Shown here piece after piece: positions 14,858-22,549 of a DNA stretch of 27,095 nucleotides. A program made the position numbers and the translations under genes. The stretch is from an uncultured Eubacteriales bacterium. GTDB taxonomy: Bacteria > Bacillota > Clostridia > Oscillospirales > Oscillospiraceae. Numbering within the stretch: the stretch's first letter is position 1; each line of letters starts with the position of its first letter. Where the stretch lies: the NCBI GenBank assembly GCA_900544705.1, contig UQWH01000024.1, forward strand, positions 1 through 27,095, given 5' to 3'. Under the pieces are notes generated by a model. It ran no database searches and was not told where the DNA came from. It was given only the letters and a program-made list of their open reading frames with translations.

Positions 14858-15012
14858 CTGCCATTCGCCGAAGTTTTTTTGTTGGAATAAGACGTTTTTC
14901 CGCGGCGCTGCTTTGGAAACCAACGCGGTTCCGGCGAAAAAAAGCGACGATGGGGCTATGCCCAGCAATGCAGTGCCAGCAATTTTACGTCAGAATTGTG
15001 CCAGAATAGAAA

Positions 15013-15040
15013 CTGCCGCAGGATTTTCTTCCTGCGGCAG
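15013..15040 (-). terminator. terminator of tuf / str operon
   Basis: Perfect 11-bp arms CTGCCGCAGGA (15013-15023) and TCCTGCGGCAG (15030-15040) with a 6-nt loop, 12 nt past the tuf stop. On the minus strand it is followed by the T-rich TTTCTATT. Confidence 0.85.
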
Positions 15041-15052
15041 CGGTTTTCAGGA

Positions 15053-16309
15053 TTAGTTCTCGTTGATCTCGATGACAACGCCGGAACCGACGGTACGGCC
15101 ACCTTCACGGATAGCGAAGCGGAGGCCCTTCTCGATAGCGATCGGGGTGATCAGCTCGACGTCCATGTCGATGTTATCACCAGGCATGCACATCTCAACG
15201 CCCTCAGGCAGAGTGATGATGCCGGTAACGTCCGTGGTACGGAAATAGAACTGCGGGCGATAGTTGTTGAAGAACGGAGTATGACGGCCGCCTTCTTCCT
15301 TCTTCAGGACGTAAACCTGGCCCTTGAACTTGGTGTGCGGATGGATGGAGCCGGGCTTGGACAGAACCTGACCACGCTCGATGCTCTTCTTGTCAACGCC
15401 GCGCAGCAGAGCGCCGATGTTGTCACCAGCTTCTGCGAAGTCGAGAAGCTTGTGGAACATTTCGATGTCGGTAACGACGGTCTGCTTCTTCTCCTCCATG
15501 AGGCCGACGATTTCGACGGGCTCATTCTTCTTGATCTGACCACGCTCGACACGACCGGTAGCGACGGTGCCACGGCCGGAGATGGTGAAGACGTCTTCGA
15601 CAGGCATCAGGAACGGCTGATCGGCCTTGCGGTCGGGAGTCGGGATCCAGGTATCGACAGCCTGCATGAGGTTCTCAATGCACTCATACTCAGGAGCCTT
15701 GGGATCGGTGGAGTCGGAAACCAGAGCGTTCAGAGCGGAGCCACGGATGATGGGGGTGTCATCTCCGGGGAAGCCGTAGAAGTCCAGAGTCTCGCGGACT
15801 TCCATCTCGACGAGCTCAAGCAGCTCGTCGTCGTCGACCTGATCGACCTTGTTCAGGAAAACAAGGACGGAAGGAACGTTAACCTGACGAGCCAGCAGCA
15901 GGTGCTCCTTGGTCTGAGCCATGGGGCCGTCGGAAGCAGCGATAACAAGGATCGCGCCGTCCATCTGCGCAGCGCCGGTGATCATGTTCTTGATATAGTC
16001 GGCGTGGCCCGGGCAGTCAACGTGTGCATAGTGACGGCCATGGATCTCGACGCCGTCCTCACCGGTCTTGTAGTTGTGGCCGATGCGGTCGTTGGTTTCG
16101 TACTCGACGTGAGCGGTATTGATTGTGATACCACGAGCCTTCTCTTCGGGAGCCTTATCGATGTTTGCATAATCGGTGAAGGTTGCATCGCCGAAGAAGG
16201 ACAGATACTTGGTGATCGCAGCAGTCAGCGTGGTCTTGCCATGGTCGATGTGGCCAATGGTGCCGATGTTGACATGCGGCTTGGTTCTTTCAAATTTCTG
16301 CTTTGCCAT
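15053..16309 (-). CDS. tuf: elongation factor Tu, with G-domain insertion
   Basis: EF-Tu delivers aminoacyl-tRNA to the ribosomal A site as a GTP complex. G1 is GHIDHGKT (19-26; usual form GHVDHGKT), G2 RGITI (59-63), G3 DCPGH (98-102), G4 NKVD and G5 SAL; domains II and III follow and end VGSGVVIEINEN. The protein has 418 residues, against about 394-400 in most bacteria. Much of the excess is an insertion between HVEYET and RHYAHVDCPGH, residues 73-91, where other EF-Tu proteins have about two residues; a few further residues are added near residue 185-200. Start ATG at 16309 gives the standard MAKQKFERTKPHVNIG and has AGGAGG upstream. It follows fusA but also has its own promoter at 16372-16400, allowing higher expression than the rest of the operon. 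Confidence 0.98.
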   Translation of the reverse strand: MAKQKFERTKPHVNIGTIGHIDHGKTTLTAAITKYLSFFGDATFTDYANIDKAPEEKARGITINTAHVEYETNDRIGHNYKTGEDGVEIHGRHYAHVDCPGHADYIKNMITGAAQMDGAILVIAASDGPMAQTKEHLLLARQVNVPSVLVFLNKVDQVDDDELLELVEMEVRETLDFYGFPGDDTPIIRGSALNALVSDSTDPKAPEYECIENLMQAVDTWIPTPDRKADQPFLMPVEDVFTISGRGTVATGRVERGQIKKNEPVEIVGLMEEKKQTVVTDIEMFHKLLDFAEAGDNIGALLRGVDKKSIERGQVLSKPGSIHPHTKFKGQVYVLKKEEGGRHTPFFNNYRPQFYFRTTDVTGIITLPEGVEMCMPGDNIDMDVELITPIAIEKGLRFAIREGGRTVGSGVVIEINEN

Positions 16310-16371
16310 TGAAAAAATCCTCCTGTTTGATTTATAAATGGTAAAATTGTTCACAGATTGCGCTTACCTAC

Positions 16372-16400
16372 ACTATACACTAAAAAGTGAATAATGGCAA
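16372..16400 (-). promoter_or_regulatory. internal promoter of tuf
   Basis: Minus-strand TTGCCA (16395-16400), 17 nt, TATAGT (16372-16377), in the 101-nt gap between fusA and tuf. About 62 nt of leader precede the start codon. Confidence 0.8.
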
Positions 16401-16410
16401 GCATTTTTTC

Positions 16411-18489
<2,079 letters not shown>

Positions 18490-18504
18490 TGAGTAACTCC
18501 TTTG

Positions 18505-18975
18505 TTACCAGCGGAAATGGGAGAATGCCTTGTTTGCTTCTGCCATCTTGTGGGTATCTTCGCGCTTCTTCACAGAGGCGCCGGTGTTGTTGCAAGCGTC
18601 GATGATCTCGCCGGCGAGGCGCTCTTTCATCGTCTTTTCGCTGCGCTTGCGGGAATAGGTCGTCAGCCAACGCAGGCCGAGGGTCTGACGGCGTTCGGGG
18701 CGAACCTCCAGAGGAACCTGATAGGTAGCGCCGCCGACACGGCGGGACTTGATCTCCAGGGACGGCATGATGTTTTCCATCGCCTGCTGGAAAGCGTCCA
18801 GGCCATTCTTGCCGGTCTTGCTTTCGACGATCTCAAATGCTTCATAAACGACTCTCTGGGCTACGCCCTTCTTGCCGTCCAGCATAACGCTGTTTACGAG
18901 CTTGGTCACCAGAGTGGATTTGTAGATAGGATCCGGAAGGACCTCTCTCTTGGGAACATTACCTCTTCTGGGCAC
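18505..18975 (-). CDS. rpsG: 30S ribosomal protein S7
   Basis: S7 nucleates assembly of the 30S head and contacts the E-site tRNA. The 156-residue length equals the family norm if translation begins at GTG 18975 (MPRRGNVPKRE), with AAGGAGGG 7-8 nt upstream; an ATG six codons earlier overlaps that RBS and is rejected. The LVNSVMLDGKKGVAQRVVYEAF and RRVGGATYQVPLEVRPERR blocks are diagnostic, and the C-terminus HRHFRW-like end is seen as AFSHFRW. A structured 151-nt gap separates it from rpsL; in E. coli the equivalent gap is where S7 represses its own mRNA. Confidence 0.98.
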   Translation of the reverse strand: MPRRGNVPKREVLPDPIYKSTLVTKLVNSVMLDGKKGVAQRVVYEAFEIVESKTGKNGLDAFQQAMENIMPSLEIKSRRVGGATYQVPLEVRPERRQTLGLRWLTTYSRKRSEKTMKERLAGEIIDACNNTGASVKKREDTHKMAEANKAFSHFRW

Positions 18976-19015
18976 TTTGCTTCCCTCCTTCATAAGAATG
19001 ATTTCATAGGTACTT

Positions 19016-19034
19016 CGGTAGGCTCATCCTACCG
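19016..19034 (-). promoter_or_regulatory. hairpin in the rpsG leader
   Basis: Perfect 7-bp arms CGGTAGG/CCTACCG with a 5-nt loop stand about 26 nt upstream of the rpsG RBS. Position suggests a translational control site for S7, as in the E. coli str operon, but no similarity to the 16S S7 site was verified. Confidence 0.5.
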
Positions 19035-19074
19035 TTGGTGCCTGCCAAGAGTTTCCCACATAATAAATATTATA

Positions 19075-19114
19075 TAAAAAACGCATGGCAAGGCGGTGCC
19101 TTGCAATAAGGCGT
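19075..19114 (-). terminator. attenuator-like hairpin between rpsL and rpsG
   Basis: On the minus strand an inner stem GCAAGGC/GCCTTGC (19088-19104, 3-nt loop) sits inside outer arms ACGC/GCGT (19111-19114 and 19081-19084), directly followed by TTTTTT. It is a terminator-like structure 13 nt past the rpsL stop inside the operon, so it may attenuate rather than fully stop transcription into rpsG-fusA. Confidence 0.55.
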
Positions 19115-19126
19115 TGGGATGCTTGA

Positions 19127-19549
19127 TTACTTCTTCTTGGCCTTCGGGCGCTTCTGACCGTACTTGGAACGGGACTGCATACGTCCCTGAACACCCTGCG
19201 TATCCAGCGTACCACGGATGATGTGATAACGGACACCAGGAAGGTCCTTGACACGGCCGCCGCGGATCAGAACGACGGAGTGCTCCTGCAGGTTGTGGCC
19301 GACACCGGGGATGTAGGCGGAAACCTCGTAGCCATTCGTCAAACGGACACGGGCGATCTTACGCAGAGCGGAGTTCGGCTTCTTCGGGGTCGTGGTTCTG
19401 ACTGCGGTGCAGACGCCTCTCTTCTGGGGAGAAGAAAAATCGGTAGCACGGTTCTTCAGAGTATTGAGACCTTTTTGCAGTGCAGGAGCGGTGGACTTGT
19501 AGGTAGCCTGTTCTCTGCCCTTTCTGACCAACTGATTAAAAGTAGGCAT
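19127..19549 (-). CDS. rpsL: 30S ribosomal protein S12
   Basis: S12 lies at the decoding centre of the 30S subunit. The 140-residue product begins MPTFNQLVRKGRE and carries the two classic loops: TTTPKKPNSALRK (52-64), with Lys57 at the streptomycin-resistance position, and GGRVKDLPGVRYH (97-109), with Lys101 and a proline whose neighbour Asp102 is the methylthiolated residue in other bacteria. Both loops are wild type, so no streptomycin-resistance substitution is encoded. The C-terminus ends in a basic tail KRPKAKKK. AAAGGAGAA precedes ATG. It follows the L7Ae-like gene by 87 nt containing a 12-bp hairpin. Confidence 0.98.
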   Translation of the reverse strand: MPTFNQLVRKGREQATYKSTAPALQKGLNTLKNRATDFSSPQKRGVCTAVRTTTPKKPNSALRKIARVRLTNGYEVSAYIPGVGHNLQEHSVVLIRGGRVKDLPGVRYHIIRGTLDTQGVQGRMQSRSKYGQKRPKAKKK

Positions 19550-19594
19550 ATGGTTCTCCTTTCTTTAAAATTCTGCTGTTTTCCAGCTTTTATA

Positions 19595-19630
19595 TTATCC
19601 CGGAATCATGAAAAATATTCCGAAGGATAA
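19595..19630 (-). other. hairpin between the L7Ae-like gene and rpsL
   Basis: Arms TTATCC-CGGAAT and ATTCCG-AA-GGATAA pair over 12 bp with a 2-nt bulge and a 10-nt loop. The structure partly overlaps the region just past the L7Ae-like stop and has no T-run, so processing, mRNA stability or ribosomal-protein feedback is more likely than termination. Confidence 0.45.
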
Positions 19631-19636
19631 TCAATC

Positions 19637-19876
19637 TTACAGGAGCGCGGCGGCCGCCGCCTCCACGGAGATCTCGCAGGCGTCGCCCAGCAGGCGCATG
19701 GTCTGCACGGTCTCGACCTCGATCTCATATTGCCCGCACAGCGCCGCGATCGGCTCTGTCAGCATAGGATCTGCGTTCTGCGCGAGAAACACTTTCCTGA
19801 TCTGCCCGGTTGGAAGGAGCTTGCGGATCTGCTTGGCCCCTACGACCCGCCGGGCCTTCTTTAATTCCTCGAGCAA
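19637..19876 (-). CDS. L7Ae/L30e-family RNA-binding protein (YbxF-like)
   Basis: Small K-turn-binding protein of the L7Ae/L30e family, the usual neighbour upstream of rpsL in Firmicutes. The core reads RRVVGAKQIRKLLPTGQIRKVFLAQNADP, followed by CGQYEIEVETVQTMRLLGDACEISVEAAAAAL, matching the family's GxxxV.AL..G.....AkDadP and lG.acgi.v.aa patterns. I place the start at TTG 19876 (79 residues; relatives have about 82), since GGAGG lies 11 nt upstream. GTG 19888 is possible but abuts that RBS. The frame stays open to ATG 19969, but the promoter at 19928-19956 lies inside that extension, so it is rejected. First gene of the str operon here; in many relatives rpoB-rpoC would precede it. Confidence 0.88.
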   Translation of the reverse strand: MLEELKKARRVVGAKQIRKLLPTGQIRKVFLAQNADPMLTEPIAALCGQYEIEVETVQTMRLLGDACEISVEAAAAALL

Positions 19877-19927
19877 GGTTTCTGACACCTCCGGTTTTGC
19901 CCGAATTATGCGCTCACACAAAGATGG

Positions 19928-19956
19928 ATTATAGCAGAATTCACGAAAAGTGTCAA
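19928..19956 (-). promoter_or_regulatory. consensus promoter of the str operon
   Basis: Minus-strand TTGACA (19951-19956), 17 nt, TATAAT (19928-19933), with a TG extended -10 (TGCTATAAT). It is a perfect sigma-A promoter placed just before the L7Ae-like gene. Confidence 0.93.
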
Positions 19957-19987
19957 TGATTTTTCCCACTTTTGACGAAAAAATTTT

Positions 19988-20197
19988 CTATTTTTTCTGG
20001 TTTTCCCCGTTTTCGGGCGGATTCTGGCGGACAGATGTACTTTCCTCCAGAAACGCGCGGATCTGCACGGCGATCGGGCAGGCCGCCGCATGGGGGCAGT
20101 CGGGGTATTCGCAGTCCGCTTCCATCTCCTCGGCGTCCACGAGGACCATGCGCGAAGCGTCGCAGGTGCGGCAGTAGCCGCTCAGAATTTTCTCCAT
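19988..20197 (-). CDS. Cys-rich 69-residue protein, unknown function
   Basis: The product has CRTC (9-12), then CEYPDCPHAAAC (29-40), i.e. five cysteines and a histidine spaced like a small zinc-binding fold, and a hydrophilic C-terminal tail. Start MEKILSGY at 20197 has GAAGGGAG about 9 nt upstream; the longer open frame to 20524 overlaps the divergent gene and lacks an RBS. The family appears as a short conserved hypothetical in Clostridia as far as I recall, without a function. On the minus strand TATAAT at 20255-20260 may be its -10 box, overlapping the -10 of the divergent ytfI promoter, but its -35 is poor. It lies directly upstream of the str operon promoter. Confidence 0.75.
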   Translation of the reverse strand: MEKILSGYCRTCDASRMVLVDAEEMEADCEYPDCPHAAACPIAVQIRAFLEESTSVRQNPPENGENQKK

Positions 20198-20233
20198 TTT
20201 GAAATTGCTCCCTTCAATTTGCGAAACAGGGCA

Positions 20234-20262
20234 TTGTAAAACCGGCGTTTCTGCATTATAAT
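20234..20262 (+). promoter_or_regulatory. promoter of ytfI-ytfJ
   Basis: TTGTAA (20234-20239), 17 nt, TATAAT (20257-20262), 34 nt before the start codon. The AT-rich -10 region also reads as TATAAT on the other strand. Confidence 0.75.
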
Positions 20263-20296
20263 AATAGAATAAAAGCGCAGAACGGAGGTGCTGCCC

Positions 20297-20923
20297 TTGA
20301 TCGCGCTTTGGATCATTCTCGGAATTTTCGCGCTCATCGCGCTGCTGCTTTCGCTGAAGCTGCGTGTTTTTCTGGTCTACCTGCCGGACGGCCGACTGGA
20401 CATTTATGTCAAATATCTCTTCTTTACCTTCCGCGCAAGCGAGGAGCCAAACGAGGAGCTGACCCAGATGGTCTTTTCCGTTCTCGGTCTGCGCGACATC
20501 GGCAGCGTGGCCAATGCGAAGCACGCCATCAACTCCAAGGGCGTCAGCACGACGCTGAACGAGCTGCTCGGCGTTCTGAAAACGCTTTTAAGCCGCGTCT
20601 GGTGGCTCCTGAAGCGCGGCGTGTTCAAGCAATTCAACCTGCGCATCGTCGTCGGCGAGGAGGACGCCGCGGACGCCGCCTACGGCTACGGGCTTGTCTG
20701 CTCGGCCGTCTACCCGCTCGTCGGGCTGCTGGACGGCGCCTTCCGCTTCCGCAGGCGCAGCATCGACGTGCGCTGCGACTTCGACGCAGAAACGACGTCG
20801 GTCGATTTCCTCGCACAATTCAACATCCGTCTTTGGCCCATCCTCCGCGCCCTGATCTACGTGATCCGGGAAAATGTGAAGCGGACGCTGGACAGAGAAT
20901 CTCGGGAGGGACGAAACACATGA
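20297..20923 (+). CDS. ytfI: DUF2953 membrane protein (YtfI-like)
   Basis: A 208-residue protein with one N-terminal membrane anchor (about 2-22) followed by a soluble domain. Visible DUF2953-type features are the start LKLRVFLVYLPDGRLDIYVKYLFF, the RVWWLLKRGVFKQFNLRIVVGEEDAADAAYGYGLV block and FDAETTSVDFLAQFNIRLWPIL. TTG at 20297 is favoured because GGAGG (20284-20288) lies 8 nt upstream; a GTG at 20288 overlaps that RBS. Its stop overlaps the start of ytfJ (ATGA), the same gene pair as ytfI-ytfJ in Bacillus. Function is unknown; a sporulation or envelope role is inferred from the pairing. Confidence 0.85.
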   Translation: MIALWIILGIFALIALLLSLKLRVFLVYLPDGRLDIYVKYLFFTFRASEEPNEELTQMVFSVLGLRDIGSVANAKHAINSKGVSTTLNELLGVLKTLLSRVWWLLKRGVFKQFNLRIVVGEEDAADAAYGYGLVCSAVYPLVGLLDGAFRFRRRSIDVRCDFDAETTSVDFLAQFNIRLWPILRALIYVIRENVKRTLDRESREGRNT

Positions 20924-21294
20924 CGGAAAACATCTTAAAAGTTCTGGAATTCACCGCAGACAAGGCGCAGGCCATCGCCGGCGCACAGTCCGTGGTCGGT
21001 GAGCCCATTGTGATCGGGGACGTGACCGTGGTTCCGATCTCCGCAGTGGACTGCGGCTTTGCCGGCGGCGGCTCCGACCTGCCCGCAAAGCAGAAAAACG
21101 ACGCGCTTCTGGCCGGCGCAGGCGCAAAGGTCACGAAAACGCCGCTCTCCTTCCTCGCTGTCAGCGGCGGGCAGGTACAGCTTCTGCGCGTGCCGCAGGA
21201 AGCCGCGGGCGGCAGTCTGATTGACACGCTCAAGCCGTTGGTGGAAAAGCTGTCTGCCACAAAGCTGGAGCGCAAGCCGAAGAAAAAAGCCTGA
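20920..21294 (+). CDS. ytfJ: GerW-family sporulation protein (YtfJ)
   Basis: A 124-residue GerW/YtfJ protein, associated in Bacillus with spores. Diagnostic segments: VVGEPIVIGDVTVVPISAVDCGFAGGGSD (about 25-53) and TKTPLSFLAVSGGQVQLLRV (about 73-92), followed by a basic C-terminal tail. Length is within the family range. ATG at 20920 overlaps the ytfI stop by 4 nt, so translation is coupled; GGGAGGG lies upstream. A terminator follows at once. Presence of this gene supports, but does not prove, a spore-forming host. Confidence 0.92.
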   Translation: MTENILKVLEFTADKAQAIAGAQSVVGEPIVIGDVTVVPISAVDCGFAGGGSDLPAKQKNDALLAGAGAKVTKTPLSFLAVSGGQVQLLRVPQEAAGGSLIDTLKPLVEKLSATKLERKPKKKA

Positions 21295-21300
21295 TGAGGC

Positions 21301-21344
21301 ACGCCGGGGCGCGGCTCCTGCCGTCCCCGGCGTCATTTTATTTT
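21301..21344 (+). terminator. terminator of ytfI-ytfJ
   Basis: Perfect outer arms ACGCCGGGG (21301-21309) and CCCCGGCGT (21325-21333) contain an inner CGGC/GCCG stem, followed by CATTTTATTTT. The convergent minus-strand gene stops 4 nt beyond the tail. Confidence 0.88.
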
Positions 21345-21347
21345 GGA

Positions 21348-22433
21348 CTACAGTCCCAGTCCCTTTTGCAGGTTCACCACGAAATCCTGCACGTTGGTCA
21401 CGATCCCGCGGGCGGACAGGCTGCCGCGGTCGGCCAGCTTGTTGACCACGAACTCCGACACGTCCACGCAATAGAAGTAGACCTGCCGTACCGTGCCGTC
21501 GGGCAGCACGCGGAACGAGGGCGTCATATTGCCCGTAGCGATGGTGTGCAGCATGGTCGCCATGCTGATGACCGTCGTCGCACTGCGGATCTGATCGCGC
21601 ATGGCGTCCTGCGCCGCGTAGACATCGCCGTACACCGGAGGCAGCGGCCCGTCGTCGCGGATGGAACCGCCGAGAACGTAAGGCACGCCGCATTTTTCGC
21701 AGCTGTAGATGATGCCGTTGTCGATGTGTTCGTTCTCGATGAAGGCGCGGATGCTGCCGTGATAGCGCACGCGGTTGATCGTGTCGAGATGGTGGTAGTG
21801 CCCGTTCGGCACGGACTTCTGCGTATAGATGTCCTGCCCCAGCGCGGTGTGCAGATACGCGCCCTCCAGATCGTGCGTCGCAAGGGCGTTGCCCGCGAGG
21901 ATGGCGTGGACATAGCCGTTTTCGATCAGCTTGGACATCGCCGCGCGCGCGTCATGGTCAAAGGCAAAGGCCGGGCCCATGACCCAGACGATCTTGCCGT
22001 GGTCGCGCTCATAGCGCAGCAGGTCGTAAAGCTCGTCGTAATCTCTGGAAAAGGCCGTCTCGCGGGAACGGTTCTGCCGGAAGGCGAAGGTCTCCTTCTG
22101 CGTAGCCTCCTCGCGGAAGCCGTCGGCGTGGACATAGATGCCCTGCGAGGCGTCCTCCGTCCGTCCGGTCACCACGAGATCGCCCTGCTTCAGCAGGCGG
22201 AACTCCCGCACAATGACCTTGTCCGCCTCATAGACCGCCACGCAGTCCATGCGGCTCTCCTCCGCCAAACGCCACTTTCCGTCCAGCTTGAAATACTCCG
22301 GGAAAATGCTCATGGCGTGATAACCCTCCGGCGCGACGCCGTCCTTGGGCGCGGGAACGCAGTGCGCCTCCGGGGCGCTGCAAAAGCGGGGCTCGGAAAA
22401 ATCGGGCGCATAATAGCGGCGCAGTTCAAACAT
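21348..22433 (-). CDS. TIGR00300-family protein, putative ornithine cyclodeaminase, lacking LOR/SDH N-domain
   Basis: The 361-residue protein matches, from memory, the archaeal-type ornithine cyclodeaminase / TIGR00300 family. Markers are PAPKDGVAPEGYH (about 28-40), DGKWRLAEESRMDC, a Rossmann-like VWVMGPAFAFDHDA, AILAGNALATHDLE, NGHYHHLDTINRVRYHGSI, and the strongly diagnostic GGSIRDDGPLPPVYGDV and VNKLADRGSLSARGIVT blocks. Family members usually have about 400 residues and start with an LOR/SDH region of roughly 80-100 residues; here only about 27 unrelated-looking residues precede PAPKDG. ATG at 22433 has GAGGGGAG about 8 nt upstream, and the promoter at 22465-22493 rules out a much longer form. 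The reaction (ornithine to proline plus ammonia, with NAD) is inferred from characterised relatives. Confidence 0.8.
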   Translation of the reverse strand: MFELRRYYAPDFSEPRFCSAPEAHCVPAPKDGVAPEGYHAMSIFPEYFKLDGKWRLAEESRMDCVAVYEADKVIVREFRLLKQGDLVVTGRTEDASQGIYVHADGFREEATQKETFAFRQNRSRETAFSRDYDELYDLLRYERDHGKIVWVMGPAFAFDHDARAAMSKLIENGYVHAILAGNALATHDLEGAYLHTALGQDIYTQKSVPNGHYHHLDTINRVRYHGSIRAFIENEHIDNGIIYSCEKCGVPYVLGGSIRDDGPLPPVYGDVYAAQDAMRDQIRSATTVISMATMLHTIATGNMTPSFRVLPDGTVRQVYFYCVDVSEFVVNKLADRGSLSARGIVTNVQDFVVNLQKGLGL

Positions 22434-22464
22434 GGTCAAAACTCCCCTCATGAATTCTTCTTAC

Positions 22465-22493
22465 AGTATATCTGATTTTTCTGCAACTTTCAA
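22465..22493 (-). promoter_or_regulatory. promoter of the TIGR00300-family gene
   Basis: Minus-strand TTGAAA (22488-22493), 17 nt, TATACT (22465-22470), 32 nt before the start codon. I found no convincing plus-strand promoter for the divergent fusion gene in the same gap. Confidence 0.8.
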
Positions 22494-22522
22494 GTAGCGC
22501 GTTGACGCAAGGAGGCTCCTTT

Positions 22523-22549
22523 ATGAACCATACCACGGAGGCACGATGA
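22523..22549 (+). CDS. 8-codon leader peptide upstream of the GTPase-nuclease fusion
   Basis: ATG at 22523 has a strong RBS AAGGAGG (22509-22515) with 7-nt spacing and encodes MNHTTEAR. Its stop TGA (22547-22549) overlaps the ATG of the next gene (ATGA), and the RBS of that gene (GGAGG, 22537-22541) lies inside the leader codons. A CTCCTT after the leader RBS is complementary to AAGGAG sequences and could mask an RBS. The arrangement suits translational coupling or attenuation, as leader peptides do upstream of tet(M)-type and erm genes. That it is translated is inferred from the signals. Confidence 0.6.
   Translation: MNHTTEAR

Noticed and set aside
14737..15009. 90-codon frame within the hairpin-rich intergenic region
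   Set aside because: No RBS; it reads through inverted repeats, and its apparent similarity to a frame on the other strand comes from the palindromes.
14996..16312. 438-codon open frame opposite tuf
   Set aside because: It mirrors the highly conserved EF-Tu gene on the other strand, has no RBS, and its composition is that of an antisense shadow of a GC-rich coding frame.
19877..19969. Longer N-terminus for the L7Ae-like protein
   Set aside because: The perfect str promoter lies within it, so the extra codons would not be transcribed from that promoter.
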